Positions 1-7,188 of a stretch of DNA of 16,580 nt are shown piece by piece (the stretch's first letter is position 1; every line of letters begins with the position of its first letter). The notes beneath the pieces are model-generated. The model was not told the origin of the DNA, ran no database searches, and worked only from the letters and a program-made list of their open reading frames with translations. The translations under genes were made by a program, and so were the position numbers. The stretch comes from Andreesenia sp964489735. Its GTDB lineage: Bacteria; Bacillota; Clostridia; Tissierellales; Gottschalkiaceae. The DNA lies in the NCBI GenBank assembly GCA_964489735.1, contig CAZBAL010000032.1:1-16580 (forward strand), read 5' to 3'.

Positions 1-59
<59 letters not shown>

Positions 60-275
60 ATTTGTCTTGGCCAGTACTAACTGGCTGTTTATTTTCAGTA
101 TTAAAACTGAATGGAATATCCGATGACCTAAGTCATTGAATATTATTGGTTGTAATTCGCCTTGAATTGACCTCAGAATAAATCTGAGAATTTTTCTTTT
201 GCTGAATTAACATGGTTATATCTGCTGTTCATTTTTCAAAGTTCAATTTTCTCAGTAGCCGTCTCGCGACTACTT
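60..275 (-). other. 16S rRNA leader with boxA-like element and processing stems
   Basis: This is the transcribed spacer between the downstream rRNA promoter and the 16S gene. On the minus strand it holds GAACTTTGAAAAA (plus positions 232-244), which resembles the boxA antitermination element of rRNA leaders. It also has several short perfect hairpins: CTCAGA/TCTGAG, TTCAGT/ACTGAA and CCAGT/ACTGG, the last ending about 20 bases before the 16S start. These may form part of the RNase III processing stem. No open reading frame of note is present. Confidence 0.65.
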
Positions 276-280
276 TATCT

Positions 281-309
281 ACTTTACCAGGTTTGAAATG
301 TAAAGTCAA
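281..309 (-). promoter_or_regulatory. rRNA promoter P2 (sigma-A type)
   Basis: On the minus strand TTGACT (304-309) is followed after 17 bases by TAAAGT (281-286). A strongly AT-rich stretch with A/T tracts (about 311-362) lies immediately upstream and could act as an UP element. It is the nearer of two promoters to the 16S gene. Confidence 0.75.
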
Positions 310-375
310 TAGTTTTTTGAAACTTTTTTTGATTTCTTTATTATTTTTTCAATTTTTTCAAACTCAAGCCTATTG

Positions 376-405
376 ATTATAATATTATACTCCTGCTGGA
401 GTCAA
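376..405 (-). promoter_or_regulatory. rRNA promoter P1 (sigma-A type)
   Basis: On the minus strand TTGACT (400-405) is followed after 18 bases by TATAAT (376-381). A 17-base spacing to a one-base-shifted hexamer is also possible. It lies just downstream of the sigB terminator and about 95 bases upstream of P2. Tandem promoters are typical of rRNA operons. Confidence 0.75.
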
Positions 406-420
406 GCATTTCTTTTATAT

Positions 421-453
421 GAATAAAAAACAGAGGGCAGTATTTCACCCTCT
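421..453 (-). terminator. Rho-independent terminator after sigB
   Basis: The minus strand reads AGAGGG, a 10-base loop, CCCTCT, then G and a run of six T. It sits about 75 bases past the sigB stop codon and just before rRNA promoter P1, so it insulates the rRNA operon from sigB transcripts. Confidence 0.85.
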
Positions 454-527
454 ATCTATAATTCTTCTATATATGATCACGTATATAATATCGTTCGTAT
501 GATTTCCATTGCCTGGTGAATCTCTTA

Positions 528-1331
528 TTAAGCATTCGATTCAATCAGGTTGGTCTTTTTAAGTTCTTTTCTGAATTTAGATATTATCTTTTTCTCCATT
601 CTTGAAATAGTCATCTGAGATATTCCCAAATCATTTGCTATTTCTATCTGAGTCTTTTTCATAAAATATCTATCTTCTACTATTTTTCTTTCCATATCAT
701 TCAGACTCTTAAGTGCATTTACTATGAAGTCTCTGTTTTCTATTCTCTGATACTCCATATCTTCTTCCCCTATTAAATCGGATAGAGATATATCCTTATC
801 GTCACCACCTGACTCATAAGTTATATCTAAAGACTGAGGAGTATATACTTTTCTGGCTTCTAATACCTCTAGTATCTTCTCTTCAGAGCAGTTCAAATAT
901 TCAGCGATATCTTTTACAGTAGGTGACTTTTGAAGTTCCTGGCTCAGCGCTACTCTCGCAACATTTACTTTCTGAGAAAGTTCCTGAATTCTTCTTGGAA
1001 CTCTTATAGCCCAACCTTTATCTCTGAAATGCTTCTTTATTTCCCCTATTATAGTAGGTGTTGCAAAACTTGAAAATTCAAAGCCTTTTTCTACTTTGAA
1101 TCTGTCGACAGCATAGATCAGACCTATACACGCAACCTGAAATATATCATCATAGTCTATACCTTTGTTGGCATATTTCTTTGATAATATCTCTGCGATA
1201 TACATATGTCTGGATATGAGTTCATCTCTTATAGCACTGTCACTTGTTTCGCTTAAAGCTTTAAACAGCTCTTTAGTATCGACTTTGGTTAAATCAGAAA
1301 AATCTATTGAGTTTTCTTTTAAGCTCTCCAT
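528..1331 (-). CDS. sigB: RNA polymerase sigma factor, SigB/SigF/SigG subfamily
   Basis: This is a group-3 sigma factor that would direct RNA polymerase to stress or stationary-phase promoters. Its 267 residues are normal for the family. Region 2 spans about residues 36-115 and includes DDIFQVACIGLIYAVDRF, the FSSFATPTIIGEIKKHFRD core and WAIRVPRRIQEL. Region 3 is about 120-165. Region 4 is about 200-260, with the helix-turn-helix TQIEIANDLGISQMTISRM. The ATG lies 6 bases past the rsbW stop and is served by GAGG nine bases upstream. The name sigB rather than sigF or sigG rests on position directly after rsbV and rsbW and next to gyrA, as I recall for C. difficile; sporulation sigF normally sits with spoIIAA/spoIIAB elsewhere. 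RsbW is the expected anti-sigma partner. Confidence 0.93.
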   Translation of the reverse strand: MESLKENSIDFSDLTKVDTKELFKALSETSDSAIRDELISRHMYIAEILSKKYANKGIDYDDIFQVACIGLIYAVDRFKVEKGFEFSSFATPTIIGEIKKHFRDKGWAIRVPRRIQELSQKVNVARVALSQELQKSPTVKDIAEYLNCSEEKILEVLEARKVYTPQSLDITYESGGDDKDISLSDLIGEEDMEYQRIENRDFIVNALKSLNDMERKIVEDRYFMKKTQIEIANDLGISQMTISRMEKKIISKFRKELKKTNLIESNA

Positions 1332-1337
1332 CGAACA

Positions 1338-1730
1338 TTACCTCATCTCTTTTATCATTTCTATACGGATTTCCTCGTCATCTTCAATTAATTCCACCTC
1401 ATCCATCAATGATTCTATTATCATAAGCGGATAATTCGGATTGTCTTGACAATCATCTTCTCCATTTTCAGACTGACTTCCATTGTCTTCATATTCAGAC
1501 TTTACGATTATCTTCATATTTTCATCAGTAATGAACTTAATTTTAACTTCGTCTAATTTTTTTGTTTTTAATTTTTCAAGAATAATGTTACAAGCTTCCC
1601 CTACACATAATTTCGTATCTTCTAAATCGTCAATATTTAAATTCAGCTTCATGCATATAGCAGATGTAGTAAGTCTGGCTACACTGATATTTTCTGCTTT
1701 TGCTGGAAAAGACAGTTTTATTTTATCCAT
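1338..1730 (-). CDS. rsbW: Anti-sigma factor RsbW (GHKL fold, eroded ATP site)
   Basis: The protein should hold SigB inactive and, in the classical scheme, phosphorylate the antagonist RsbV. At 130 residues it is slightly shorter than usual. Family marks are the N-terminal SFPAKAENISVARLTTSAI, the VGEAC segment (residues 43-47) and the C-terminal IIESLMDEVEL (104-114). The nucleotide-binding motifs look degraded. In a gap-free comparison with EACTNAIEH-type N boxes the Mg-coordinating Asn is replaced by Ile49 and the His by Lys53. The glycine-rich GGLGL-type lid before the SLMDEV helix is replaced by NPNYPLM. An acidic low-complexity stretch fills residues 81-97. The gene starts 4 bases after rsbV, with its ribosome-binding site inside the rsbV end. 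Identity is supported by motifs and neighbours; kinase activity is in doubt. Confidence 0.87.
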   Translation of the reverse strand: MDKIKLSFPAKAENISVARLTTSAICMKLNLNIDDLEDTKLCVGEACNIILEKLKTKKLDEVKIKFITDENMKIIVKSEYEDNGSQSENGEDDCQDNPNYPLMIIESLMDEVELIEDDEEIRIEMIKEMR

Positions 1731-1734
1731 ATCC

Positions 1735-2052
1735 TTACTCCTCTATCTTAAATACTTGATCTAATTTTGTTAGGAAGAAAAGCTTCTTGATATTAGGTTT
1801 TACGTTTCTTAGTATTATTTCTTTATCTTTTTCCTGAGTTACTTTCAGAACAGATATAAGTGCTCCTAAACCTGTGCTGTCAATAAACTCAAGTTCATCA
1901 CATTCAAGTACAAGATCTCCATCTTTAGATGATATTATTTCTATTAACTTGCTTTTCAGCTCGTCTGAAGTATATATATCTATTTCCCCTATTGGATAAA
2001 CTGTAATTTGTTTTGAGTTTTCATCGATTTTTTCTTTAATTGTTAGCGACAT
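1735..2052 (-). CDS. rsbV: Anti-anti-sigma factor RsbV (STAS domain)
   Basis: A single STAS-domain protein of 105 residues, the usual size. Unphosphorylated RsbV binds RsbW and frees the sigma factor. The motif FIDSTGLGAL (residues 56-65) contains the predicted phospho-acceptor Ser59 inside D-S-T-G-L-G, so the substrate site is intact even though the partner kinase looks degenerate. The ATG is preceded by GGAGGGG at a good distance, and that site begins right after the gyrA stop (15 bases between the genes). No promoter is evident in the gap, so rsbV is probably transcribed with gyrA unless a promoter lies inside gyrA. Confidence 0.93.
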   Translation of the reverse strand: MSLTIKEKIDENSKQITVYPIGEIDIYTSDELKSKLIEIISSKDGDLVLECDELEFIDSTGLGALISVLKVTQEKDKEIILRNVKPNIKKLFFLTKLDQVFKIEE

Positions 2053-2067
2053 TTCTTCCCCTCCACA

Positions 2068-4515
2068 CTATTTATTATCTGAATCGTCTGGTTCAATTAT
2101 TGCCACTGATGCTACTTTATCATCTTCTGCTATCTTCATAAGTCTAACTCCCTGAGTTGACCTTCCAAGTTGAGAGATTCCTGAAACATTTAATCTGATA
2201 ATAGTTCCGTTTATTGAAGTGATTATTATCTCATCATCACCGCAAACTACTTTTCCACTTATAAGATCTCCTGTTTTCTTTCTTATATCATAAGTTTTCA
2301 GACCTCTTCCTCCTCTTTTCTGAATAGTATATTCATCAATTGAGGTTCTCTTTCCATATCCGTTTTCACTTATGACTAGAAGCTCTCCGCAGTCATCTTC
2401 TCCTATTATATCCATACCTATTACGGAATCATCATCTCTTAGATTTACAGCTTTAACTCCCATCGCAGTTCTTCCTAAGATTCTCGCATCTTCTTCATTG
2501 AATCTTATCGCAAAACCTTTTTGAGTTACCACTACAACCTGATCATTGCCGGTTGATTTTCTGACTGCAAGCAGTTCATCATCATCTTTAAGAGTTAATG
2601 CTATTATTCCTGATTTTCTTATGTTCTTAAAATCATCAAGGTATATTCTCTTTATAATTCCCTGTTTAGTAGCCATGACTAAGCAAGCATCATCACTGAA
2701 CTCTCTTATCGGTATTACCGCTGTTATCTTTTCATTTCTTTCAAGCTCAAGTAAGTTTATTATGGCTGTTCCTTTAGCCTGTCTAGTAGCTTCTGGTATT
2801 TCATATCCTTTTAAGCTGAATACCTTACCTTTGCTCGTAAAGAACAAGAGATTTTCATGAGTTGATGTTGTGAATATTGTCTCAACAAAATCCTCATCTC
2901 TTGTAGTCGTACCTGCTACACCTCTTCCTCCTCTTTTCTGGATTCTGTAAGTATCTTCAGGCATCCTCTTAATATATCCGAAATGAGTTAAGTTAATAAC
3001 TACATTTTCTTCTTCTATAAGATCTTCTATTTCAACATCACCGTTATAGTTTACGATTTCTGTTCTTCTTTCATCTCCGAACTTCTCTTTTATCTCTAAA
3101 AGCTCATCTTTAACTATACCGTATATTATTGTATCACTAGCTAATATTTCTTTAAATCTGCTGATCTGAACCATAAGATCTGAGTATTCTTCTTCTATCT
3201 TATCTCTCTCAAGTCCAGTAAGTCTTTGGAGTCTCATATCAAGAATTGCCTGAGCCTGTTTATCTGAAAGCTCAAAAGTTGACATAAGCTTCTCCTTAGC
3301 CTCCGGCCCTGTGCTTGAGGCTCTGATTATAGCTATAACCTCGTCTATATGGTCAAGAGCTATTCTCAGTCCTTCTAATATATGAGCTCTGTCTTCTGCC
3401 TTAGCAAGATCATATTTTGTTCTTCTAACTATTACATCATACTGGTGCTCCAGATAGTACTTCATCATCTGTTTGATATTGAGTACTCTAGGTATATCAT
3501 CAACCAGAGCGATCATTATTATACTGAAAGTGTCCTGAAGCTGAGTATATTTATACAGATTGTTAAGTACAACATTTGGATTTGCTTCTCTCTTAACATC
3601 TACAACTATTCTCATACCTTCACGGCTTGATTCATCTCTTAAGTCAGATATTCCTTCAAGCTTTTTATCTCTGACAAGGTCAGCAATTTTCTCGATTACT
3701 CTAGCTTTATTTACCTGATAAGGTATTTCTGTAAATACTATTGAGCTTCTTCCCCTGTCCAGTTCAACTATTTCAGACTTAGCTCTTACAGTTACCTTAC
3801 CTCTTCCTGACTTGTATGCTTCTTTTATACCTTCTCTTCCTAATATGCTTGCACCTGTAGGAAAATCTGGTCCTTTTACATACTTTAAAAGTTCCTCTAT
3901 CTCAATATCAGGATTATCTATCATTTTAGACAGACCATTTATAACTTCACATAGATTATGTGGTGGTATAGATGTTGCCATACCTACTGCAATACCCGAT
4001 GAACCGTTTACTAGAAGATTTGGGAATCTGCTCGGAAGAACTTTCGGTTCCTTTTCAGATTCATCAAAGTTAAGTCTGTAGTCTACTGTATCTTTTTCTA
4101 TATCTCTTAACAGCTCAAGTGCTAAAGGAGACATTCTAGCCTCAGTATAACGCATTGCAGCTGCTCCATCACCATCTATCGATCCGAAGTTTCCATGACC
4201 GTCAACCAGCATATATCTTGTCGAGAAATCCTGTGCAAGCCTTACCATAGCATCATAAACTGCAGTATCTCCATGAGGGTGATACTTACCAAGTACGTCC
4301 CCTACTATACGTGCACTTTTTCTATGTGGCTTATCTGGAGTGATACCAAGATTGTTCATAGAATAGATTATTCTTCTATGTACCGGTTTCATACCGTCTC
4401 TTACATCTGGGAGTGCCCTGCTTACAATTACACTCATAGCATAATCCAGATATGACTTTTTCATCTCATCTTCGAGATTTATATTACTGATATTCTTATT
4501 TTCTGTTGTTTCCAT
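2068..4515 (-). CDS. gyrA: DNA gyrase subunit A
   Basis: The breakage-reunion subunit of DNA gyrase (A2B2 with GyrB), which introduces negative supercoils. Its 815 residues match the family. The catalytic tyrosine is Tyr123 in AAMRYTEARM. The quinolone-determining region reads HPHGDTAVYD, with Thr84 and Asp88 at the positions of E. coli Ser83 and Asp87; Thr there is, as I recall, the natural residue in some clostridia and does not by itself show resistance. The C-terminal wrapping domain has a GyrA box QKRGGRG at 526-532 and a second copy at 732-738. The ATG has AAGGAGG 12 bases upstream, a long spacing, but there is no closer in-frame start. Its own promoter and an upstream terminator separate it from the membrane gene pair. 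Confidence 0.99.
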   Translation of the reverse strand: METTENKNISNINLEDEMKKSYLDYAMSVIVSRALPDVRDGMKPVHRRIIYSMNNLGITPDKPHRKSARIVGDVLGKYHPHGDTAVYDAMVRLAQDFSTRYMLVDGHGNFGSIDGDGAAAMRYTEARMSPLALELLRDIEKDTVDYRLNFDESEKEPKVLPSRFPNLLVNGSSGIAVGMATSIPPHNLCEVINGLSKMIDNPDIEIEELLKYVKGPDFPTGASILGREGIKEAYKSGRGKVTVRAKSEIVELDRGRSSIVFTEIPYQVNKARVIEKIADLVRDKKLEGISDLRDESSREGMRIVVDVKREANPNVVLNNLYKYTQLQDTFSIIMIALVDDIPRVLNIKQMMKYYLEHQYDVIVRRTKYDLAKAEDRAHILEGLRIALDHIDEVIAIIRASSTGPEAKEKLMSTFELSDKQAQAILDMRLQRLTGLERDKIEEEYSDLMVQISRFKEILASDTIIYGIVKDELLEIKEKFGDERRTEIVNYNGDVEIEDLIEEENVVINLTHFGYIKRMPEDTYRIQKRGGRGVAGTTTRDEDFVETIFTTSTHENLLFFTSKGKVFSLKGYEIPEATRQAKGTAIINLLELERNEKITAVIPIREFSDDACLVMATKQGIIKRIYLDDFKNIRKSGIIALTLKDDDELLAVRKSTGNDQVVVVTQKGFAIRFNEEDARILGRTAMGVKAVNLRDDDSVIGMDIIGEDDCGELLVISENGYGKRTSIDEYTIQKRGGRGLKTYDIRKKTGDLISGKVVCGDDEIIITSINGTIIRLNVSGISQLGRSTQGVRLMKIAEDDKVASVAIIEPDDSDNK

Positions 4516-4580
4516 AAACTGAATTGTCCTCCTTCTTATTCAGGACATATATTTTGAATATATTATTATTCATCTTTTTT

Positions 4581-4609
4581 ATTGTATCATAAACTTTATT
4601 TGATTACAA
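4581..4609 (-). promoter_or_regulatory. gyrA operon promoter (extended -10)
   Basis: On the minus strand TTGTAA (4604-4609) is followed after 17 bases by TACAAT (4581-4586), and a TG one base before the -10 gives an extended -10. It lies about 65 bases upstream of the gyrA ATG, just past the upstream terminator, and probably drives gyrA-rsbV-rsbW-sigB. Confidence 0.75.
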
Positions 4610-4667
4610 AAAATCAATTCGTTATAAATAATAGTCAATATTTGGCATTAAACAGACCTTTAGACAA

Positions 4668-4701
4668 TAAAAAGAGCCTCCATTATCAGAAGCTCTTTTT
4701 T
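4668..4701 (-). terminator. Terminator after the GDYXXLXY-like gene
   Basis: On the minus strand GAGCTTC, an 8-base loop and GAGGCTC form a 7-bp stem with one G-U pair, followed by TTTTTATTG. The plus-strand version has a mismatch, so leftward termination is favoured. It closes the membrane-protein cassette before the gyrA promoter. Confidence 0.82.
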
Positions 4702-4765
4702 ACAATTATTAATCCATTACCGAACACTTCTATCTGTTCAGTCTGGTTTTCTATTATATTGTTTT

Positions 4766-5362
4766 TCAGTTGCTTACTAATTTCTCGTCATGAGAAAATA
4801 TATAAGTTTCTCCTAGTTTATAATATACGGATTTATATTTTCCTGGTTCTATATTCTCTTCCATTCTGTATGGATAGTAAATTTTCGGATTGAATACCAC
4901 ATATTTTATAACATCAGGTAATTTACTGTCTATGACTTCTCCTTTATCAAAATTCGGATCTAAAGTTATAGTATTTTTGTTTTCATCCATAAATTCCCCG
5001 AGATATCCTATAAGATATTTTTTATTCTTTGGTATATCTTTTTTAATCCTTCTTACAACATCTATCCCATCTTTTCTTTCTAACTCGGCATATACTACAT
5101 TTGAATAAGACTGGTACTTGGTACTCAGAACTTCATCATCTATATTGGAACGCTCTACAGTTAATTTCTCCTTATCGAGTACTAAATATGTTTCTTTCTT
5201 TTCTGTAGCCAGATCGAGATATTCAGCATTAGAAGCGAGTATTATTTCTTCTCCGAATGTTCTGAAGAATATCCTGCTTGACCCTAGTATGATTAGTAAA
5301 AGTACAGGGATGATAATTACAGCTATCTTCTTTATATTAATCTCAGAATCATTATTAGACAT
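4766..5362 (-). CDS. Membrane-anchored GDYXXLXY-like protein
   Basis: I read this as a member of the GDYXXLXY family, of unknown biochemical function, mainly because it follows a DUF2157-like gene as these often do. One hydrophobic segment near the N terminus (IAVIIIPVLLLIILGSS) should anchor it, with the remaining ~165 residues probably outside the membrane. The segments VVYAELERKDGIDVVRRIK and IGYLGEF fit the family pattern, but the name-giving GDY..L.Y motif is not clearly present, so the call is tentative. An in-frame ATG at 5371 touches the AAAAGGAG site with no spacing. The ATG at 5362, nine bases away, is the better start and gives 198 residues. It overlaps the end of the upstream gene by 8 bases, implying translational coupling. 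A terminator follows. Confidence 0.6.
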   Translation of the reverse strand: MSNNDSEINIKKIAVIIIPVLLLIILGSSRIFFRTFGEEIILASNAEYLDLATEKKETYLVLDKEKLTVERSNIDDEVLSTKYQSYSNVVYAELERKDGIDVVRRIKKDIPKNKKYLIGYLGEFMDENKNTITLDPNFDKGEVIDSKLPDVIKYVVFNPKIYYPYRMEENIEPGKYKSVYYKLGETYIFSHDEKLVSN

Positions 5363-6599
5363 TGTGATCATCTCCTTTTATATCAGATTGTCTGATGTCC
5401 GAATGAGAGTCTTCATAACTGCCTTCCGAAATTCTGATGCTGCCTTTTCGCTTAATATAAAGTGCTGCTAATAGTAATATCAGTCCCGACCCTAGAAATA
5501 TAAGAGACTTAGATATATATTTACTGGAAAGAACGGTGTAAATATTTACTAAGACTATAGCTGAGAATATTATGTTGACTGTACTTCCTTTTCTGACCTT
5601 TGTCATAAGATAAACCACATACAGTCCTCCTAGAACTACAAGGAAAAGAGTTTGTGCGATTCTTGAACCAGTCTGACTTCCAAATCTCCAGGTAGTGTAA
5701 ATAGTGTTCAGAAATAAGAGAGCCGCAATGAAATGAAATACATTTCCTTCAAATGATATTCTCTTTTTCTTATTTGAGTATTTTCTCTCCAGCAGCATTC
5801 CGAATATGAAAGCTGGTACATATACAATGGCTCTTTTGAAATTACCGCTCAGAAAAGTTTCTTTAGCTATGTATCTTGTATTTGTTTCTCCAAAGAAAAC
5901 TATTCTATCCATAAGTACGATTAAAAATACGAACATAGCAATATTAGCGAATATGAAGCTCACATTGTCCCAATCCATCTTCTTTGCTACATAGTAGTTT
6001 ATGGCAATGAATACCGATACTACTATAAGGGAAATAATTGTAATTGCTGATGAGTCAGCAGAGCGCATAAATATACCTGAAGAGGCTGTGATAGCTAATC
6101 GTATAAGTCCTAATGAATATATTATATTTATTGCTTTTTTCTTTTTTAATACTACTAATGGGGTGACTCCCAGTGCCCATATAAATGGCTCCTCAGTGAA
6201 AAAGTTACCATTTTCCGTAAAATTCATAATTGATTTTATTATATATATTGCCGCTCCATACTCCACCATTCCCAAGCAGTAGAGGACTGTGGATGCTACT
6301 GTGTTCTTTCTTTCCATATATATTGCTGAAGAAAGCAGAACTATGAGCAGCAATATAAGAGAAGCTATTTTAGCATTATCGGGTATCTTGTGCCAGTTAA
6401 GAGTTGCAAAACCTATGATACCTATTGATATGAGAGCTACACTGAATAGTATGACTATATTTATGAATTCATACTGGGTTTTGACTTCATATTTTGACTT
6501 TATCTCTTCAGACTTATTTCTGTCTATTAGTCCCTCTTTTTCCAGATAATCTAATTCTTCATAGATTATCTTCCTCCTGCTTTCAGAAACTGTCTTCAT
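5355..6599 (-). CDS. DUF2157-like polytopic membrane protein
   Basis: A hydrophobic protein of about 414 residues with a charged N-terminal segment, roughly ten predicted membrane helices and a short polar C-terminal tail rich in Ser and Asp. The N-terminal region (EELDYLEKEGLIDRNKSEEI, then a first helix containing SIGIIGFATLNWHKIPDNAK) resembles DUF2157 membrane proteins. Their function is not established, and I assign none. An in-frame GTG at 6608 overlaps the GAGGTG ribosome-binding site. The ATG at 6599, six bases after that site, is the likely start. The gene is translationally coupled to the downstream GDYXXLXY-like gene. The pair lies between gyrB and gyrA, flanked by terminators, and a sigma-B-like promoter lies about 55 bases upstream. 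Confidence 0.72.
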   Translation of the reverse strand: MKTVSESRRKIIYEELDYLEKEGLIDRNKSEEIKSKYEVKTQYEFINIVILFSVALISIGIIGFATLNWHKIPDNAKIASLILLLIVLLSSAIYMERKNTVASTVLYCLGMVEYGAAIYIIKSIMNFTENGNFFTEEPFIWALGVTPLVVLKKKKAINIIYSLGLIRLAITASSGIFMRSADSSAITIISLIVVSVFIAINYYVAKKMDWDNVSFIFANIAMFVFLIVLMDRIVFFGETNTRYIAKETFLSGNFKRAIVYVPAFIFGMLLERKYSNKKKRISFEGNVFHFIAALLFLNTIYTTWRFGSQTGSRIAQTLFLVVLGGLYVVYLMTKVRKGSTVNIIFSAIVLVNIYTVLSSKYISKSLIFLGSGLILLLAALYIKRKGSIRISEGSYEDSHSDIRQSDIKGDDHNV

Positions 6600-6656
6600 A
6601 TTACTCACCTCTTTCTATATTATTTTATATATAGATCATTTACTGTTTGGTTCTTA

Positions 6657-6684
6657 CTTACCCTGATTATTATTTATTAAATCA
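6657..6684 (-). promoter_or_regulatory. Candidate sigma-B promoter for the membrane gene pair
   Basis: On the minus strand TGATT (6680-6684) is followed after 16 bases by GGGTAAG (6657-6663). From memory, the C. difficile sigma-B consensus is WGWTT, 13-17 bases, then (G/T)GGTAWA, so this differs at one position. No good sigma-A promoter is visible in the same interval. A start near 6650 would give a leader of about 50 bases before the ATG at 6599. The gene cluster encoding SigB begins about 4.5 kb downstream. Confidence 0.42.
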
Positions 6685-6716
6685 AAAAAGAGCCACTATT
6701 CTGTGGCTCTTTTTTT
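6684..6716. terminator. Bidirectional-looking terminator in the gyrB-gyrA interval
   Basis: A perfect stem GAGCCAC/GTGGCTC with a 6-base loop is flanked by a run of A on one side and T on the other, so it could work in both directions. Its likely job is to end leftward transcripts from gyrB. It overlaps the far end of the sigma-B-like -35 element of the next gene pair by one base. Confidence 0.88.
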
Positions 6717-6794
6717 CCTGCTTTTTACTTTTTGTTTTTCGTTCTATTTTTTAATTAATTAAAGTTCTTATAATCGGTTTATCATCTTATCTTT

Positions 6795-6810
6795 TGTTTC
6801 ACGTGAAACA
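6795..6810. promoter_or_regulatory. parS: parS chromosome-partition site (ParB/Spo0J binding)
   Basis: TGTTTCACGTGAAACA is a perfect 16-bp palindrome and an exact match to the parS consensus of Bacillota ParB/Spo0J proteins. It lies about 7 kb from the DnaA-box field, on the left arm, in noncoding DNA. It is expected to load ParB, which spreads and recruits SMC for origin segregation. parA and parB are not in the window. Confidence 0.95.
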
Positions 6811-6856
6811 TCCTATAGTATCCAATTGTTTCTACTGTCAATTGTCAATTATACTC

Positions 6857-6964
6857 TTAATTCGCTCTGAATTTTTCTAACTCACCCAAAGATAGTAATA
6901 TCATATGAGTTTTGTCGGATGAATTTTCTTCATACATCATAATACATCCTAATATGCTTTTCAT
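6857..6964 (-). CDS. Possible small ORF, 35 residues, hypothetical
   Basis: A minus-strand frame starting at an ATG (6962-6964) and ending in TAA encodes 35 residues beginning MKSILGCIMMYEEN and ending LGELEKFRAN. A GAAGGG element lies just before the start, with only about 3 bases of spacing, which is tight. No conserved domain is recognised and the length is short enough to be chance in AT-rich DNA. It would be the only coding sequence between gyrB and the membrane gene pair. I cannot assign a function. Confidence 0.22.
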   Translation of the reverse strand: MKSILGCIMMYEENSSDKTHMILLSLGELEKFRAN

Positions 6965-7134
6965 ACACCCTTCATATATTTCATATATGTTTTATATCCG
7001 CTCTCAATATATTGATTTCTAGACCTTTTGTAGCTCTAGATACTTTATAATATATTTCTTAATATTTTAAATATATATTCTCATATATGTTAATATATAT
7101 CAATTTTCACTACATATATGAACTTATAAACTAT

Positions 7135-7161
7135 ATATTACACCAATCATATTGCACCAAT
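7135..7161. repeat. Tandem 13-base direct repeat after gyrB
   Basis: ATATTACACCAAT (7135-7147) and ATATTGCACCAAT (7149-7161) differ at one base and repeat with a 14-base period, ending 27 bases from the gyrB stop. I do not recognise a binding protein. Confidence 0.6.
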
Positions 7162-7188
7162 TAACACTGTTCTAAAATATATCAGAAT

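Larger units (their letters stand above)
6717..7188. other. AT-rich intergenic gap holding parS
   Basis: This 472-base stretch between gyrB and the terminator is very AT-rich, with many ATATAT and CATATATG runs. It contains a parS site (6795-6810), a tandem 13-base repeat close to the gyrB stop, a TCTAGA inverted repeat (7018-7023 and 7035-7040) and a weak 35-codon reading frame (6857-6964). I found no convincing longer gene or recognisable relic of one in it. Confidence 0.6.

Noticed and set aside
1165..1764. Plus-strand open frames opposite sigB, rsbW and rsbV
   Set aside because: Hydrophobic Ser/Ile-rich frames with no ribosome-binding site, explained by the AT-rich codon use of the real genes on the other strand.
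2546..4455. Several plus-strand open frames opposite gyrA
   Set aside because: All lie opposite well-conserved gyrase A domains and show no independent start signals.
6811..6850. TTGACA followed by TACTAT on the minus strand, a possible small-RNA promoter running through parS
   Set aside because: The spacer is only 15 bases, and the repeated TTGACAATTGACA makes a chance match likely. No structured RNA is evident before the terminator.
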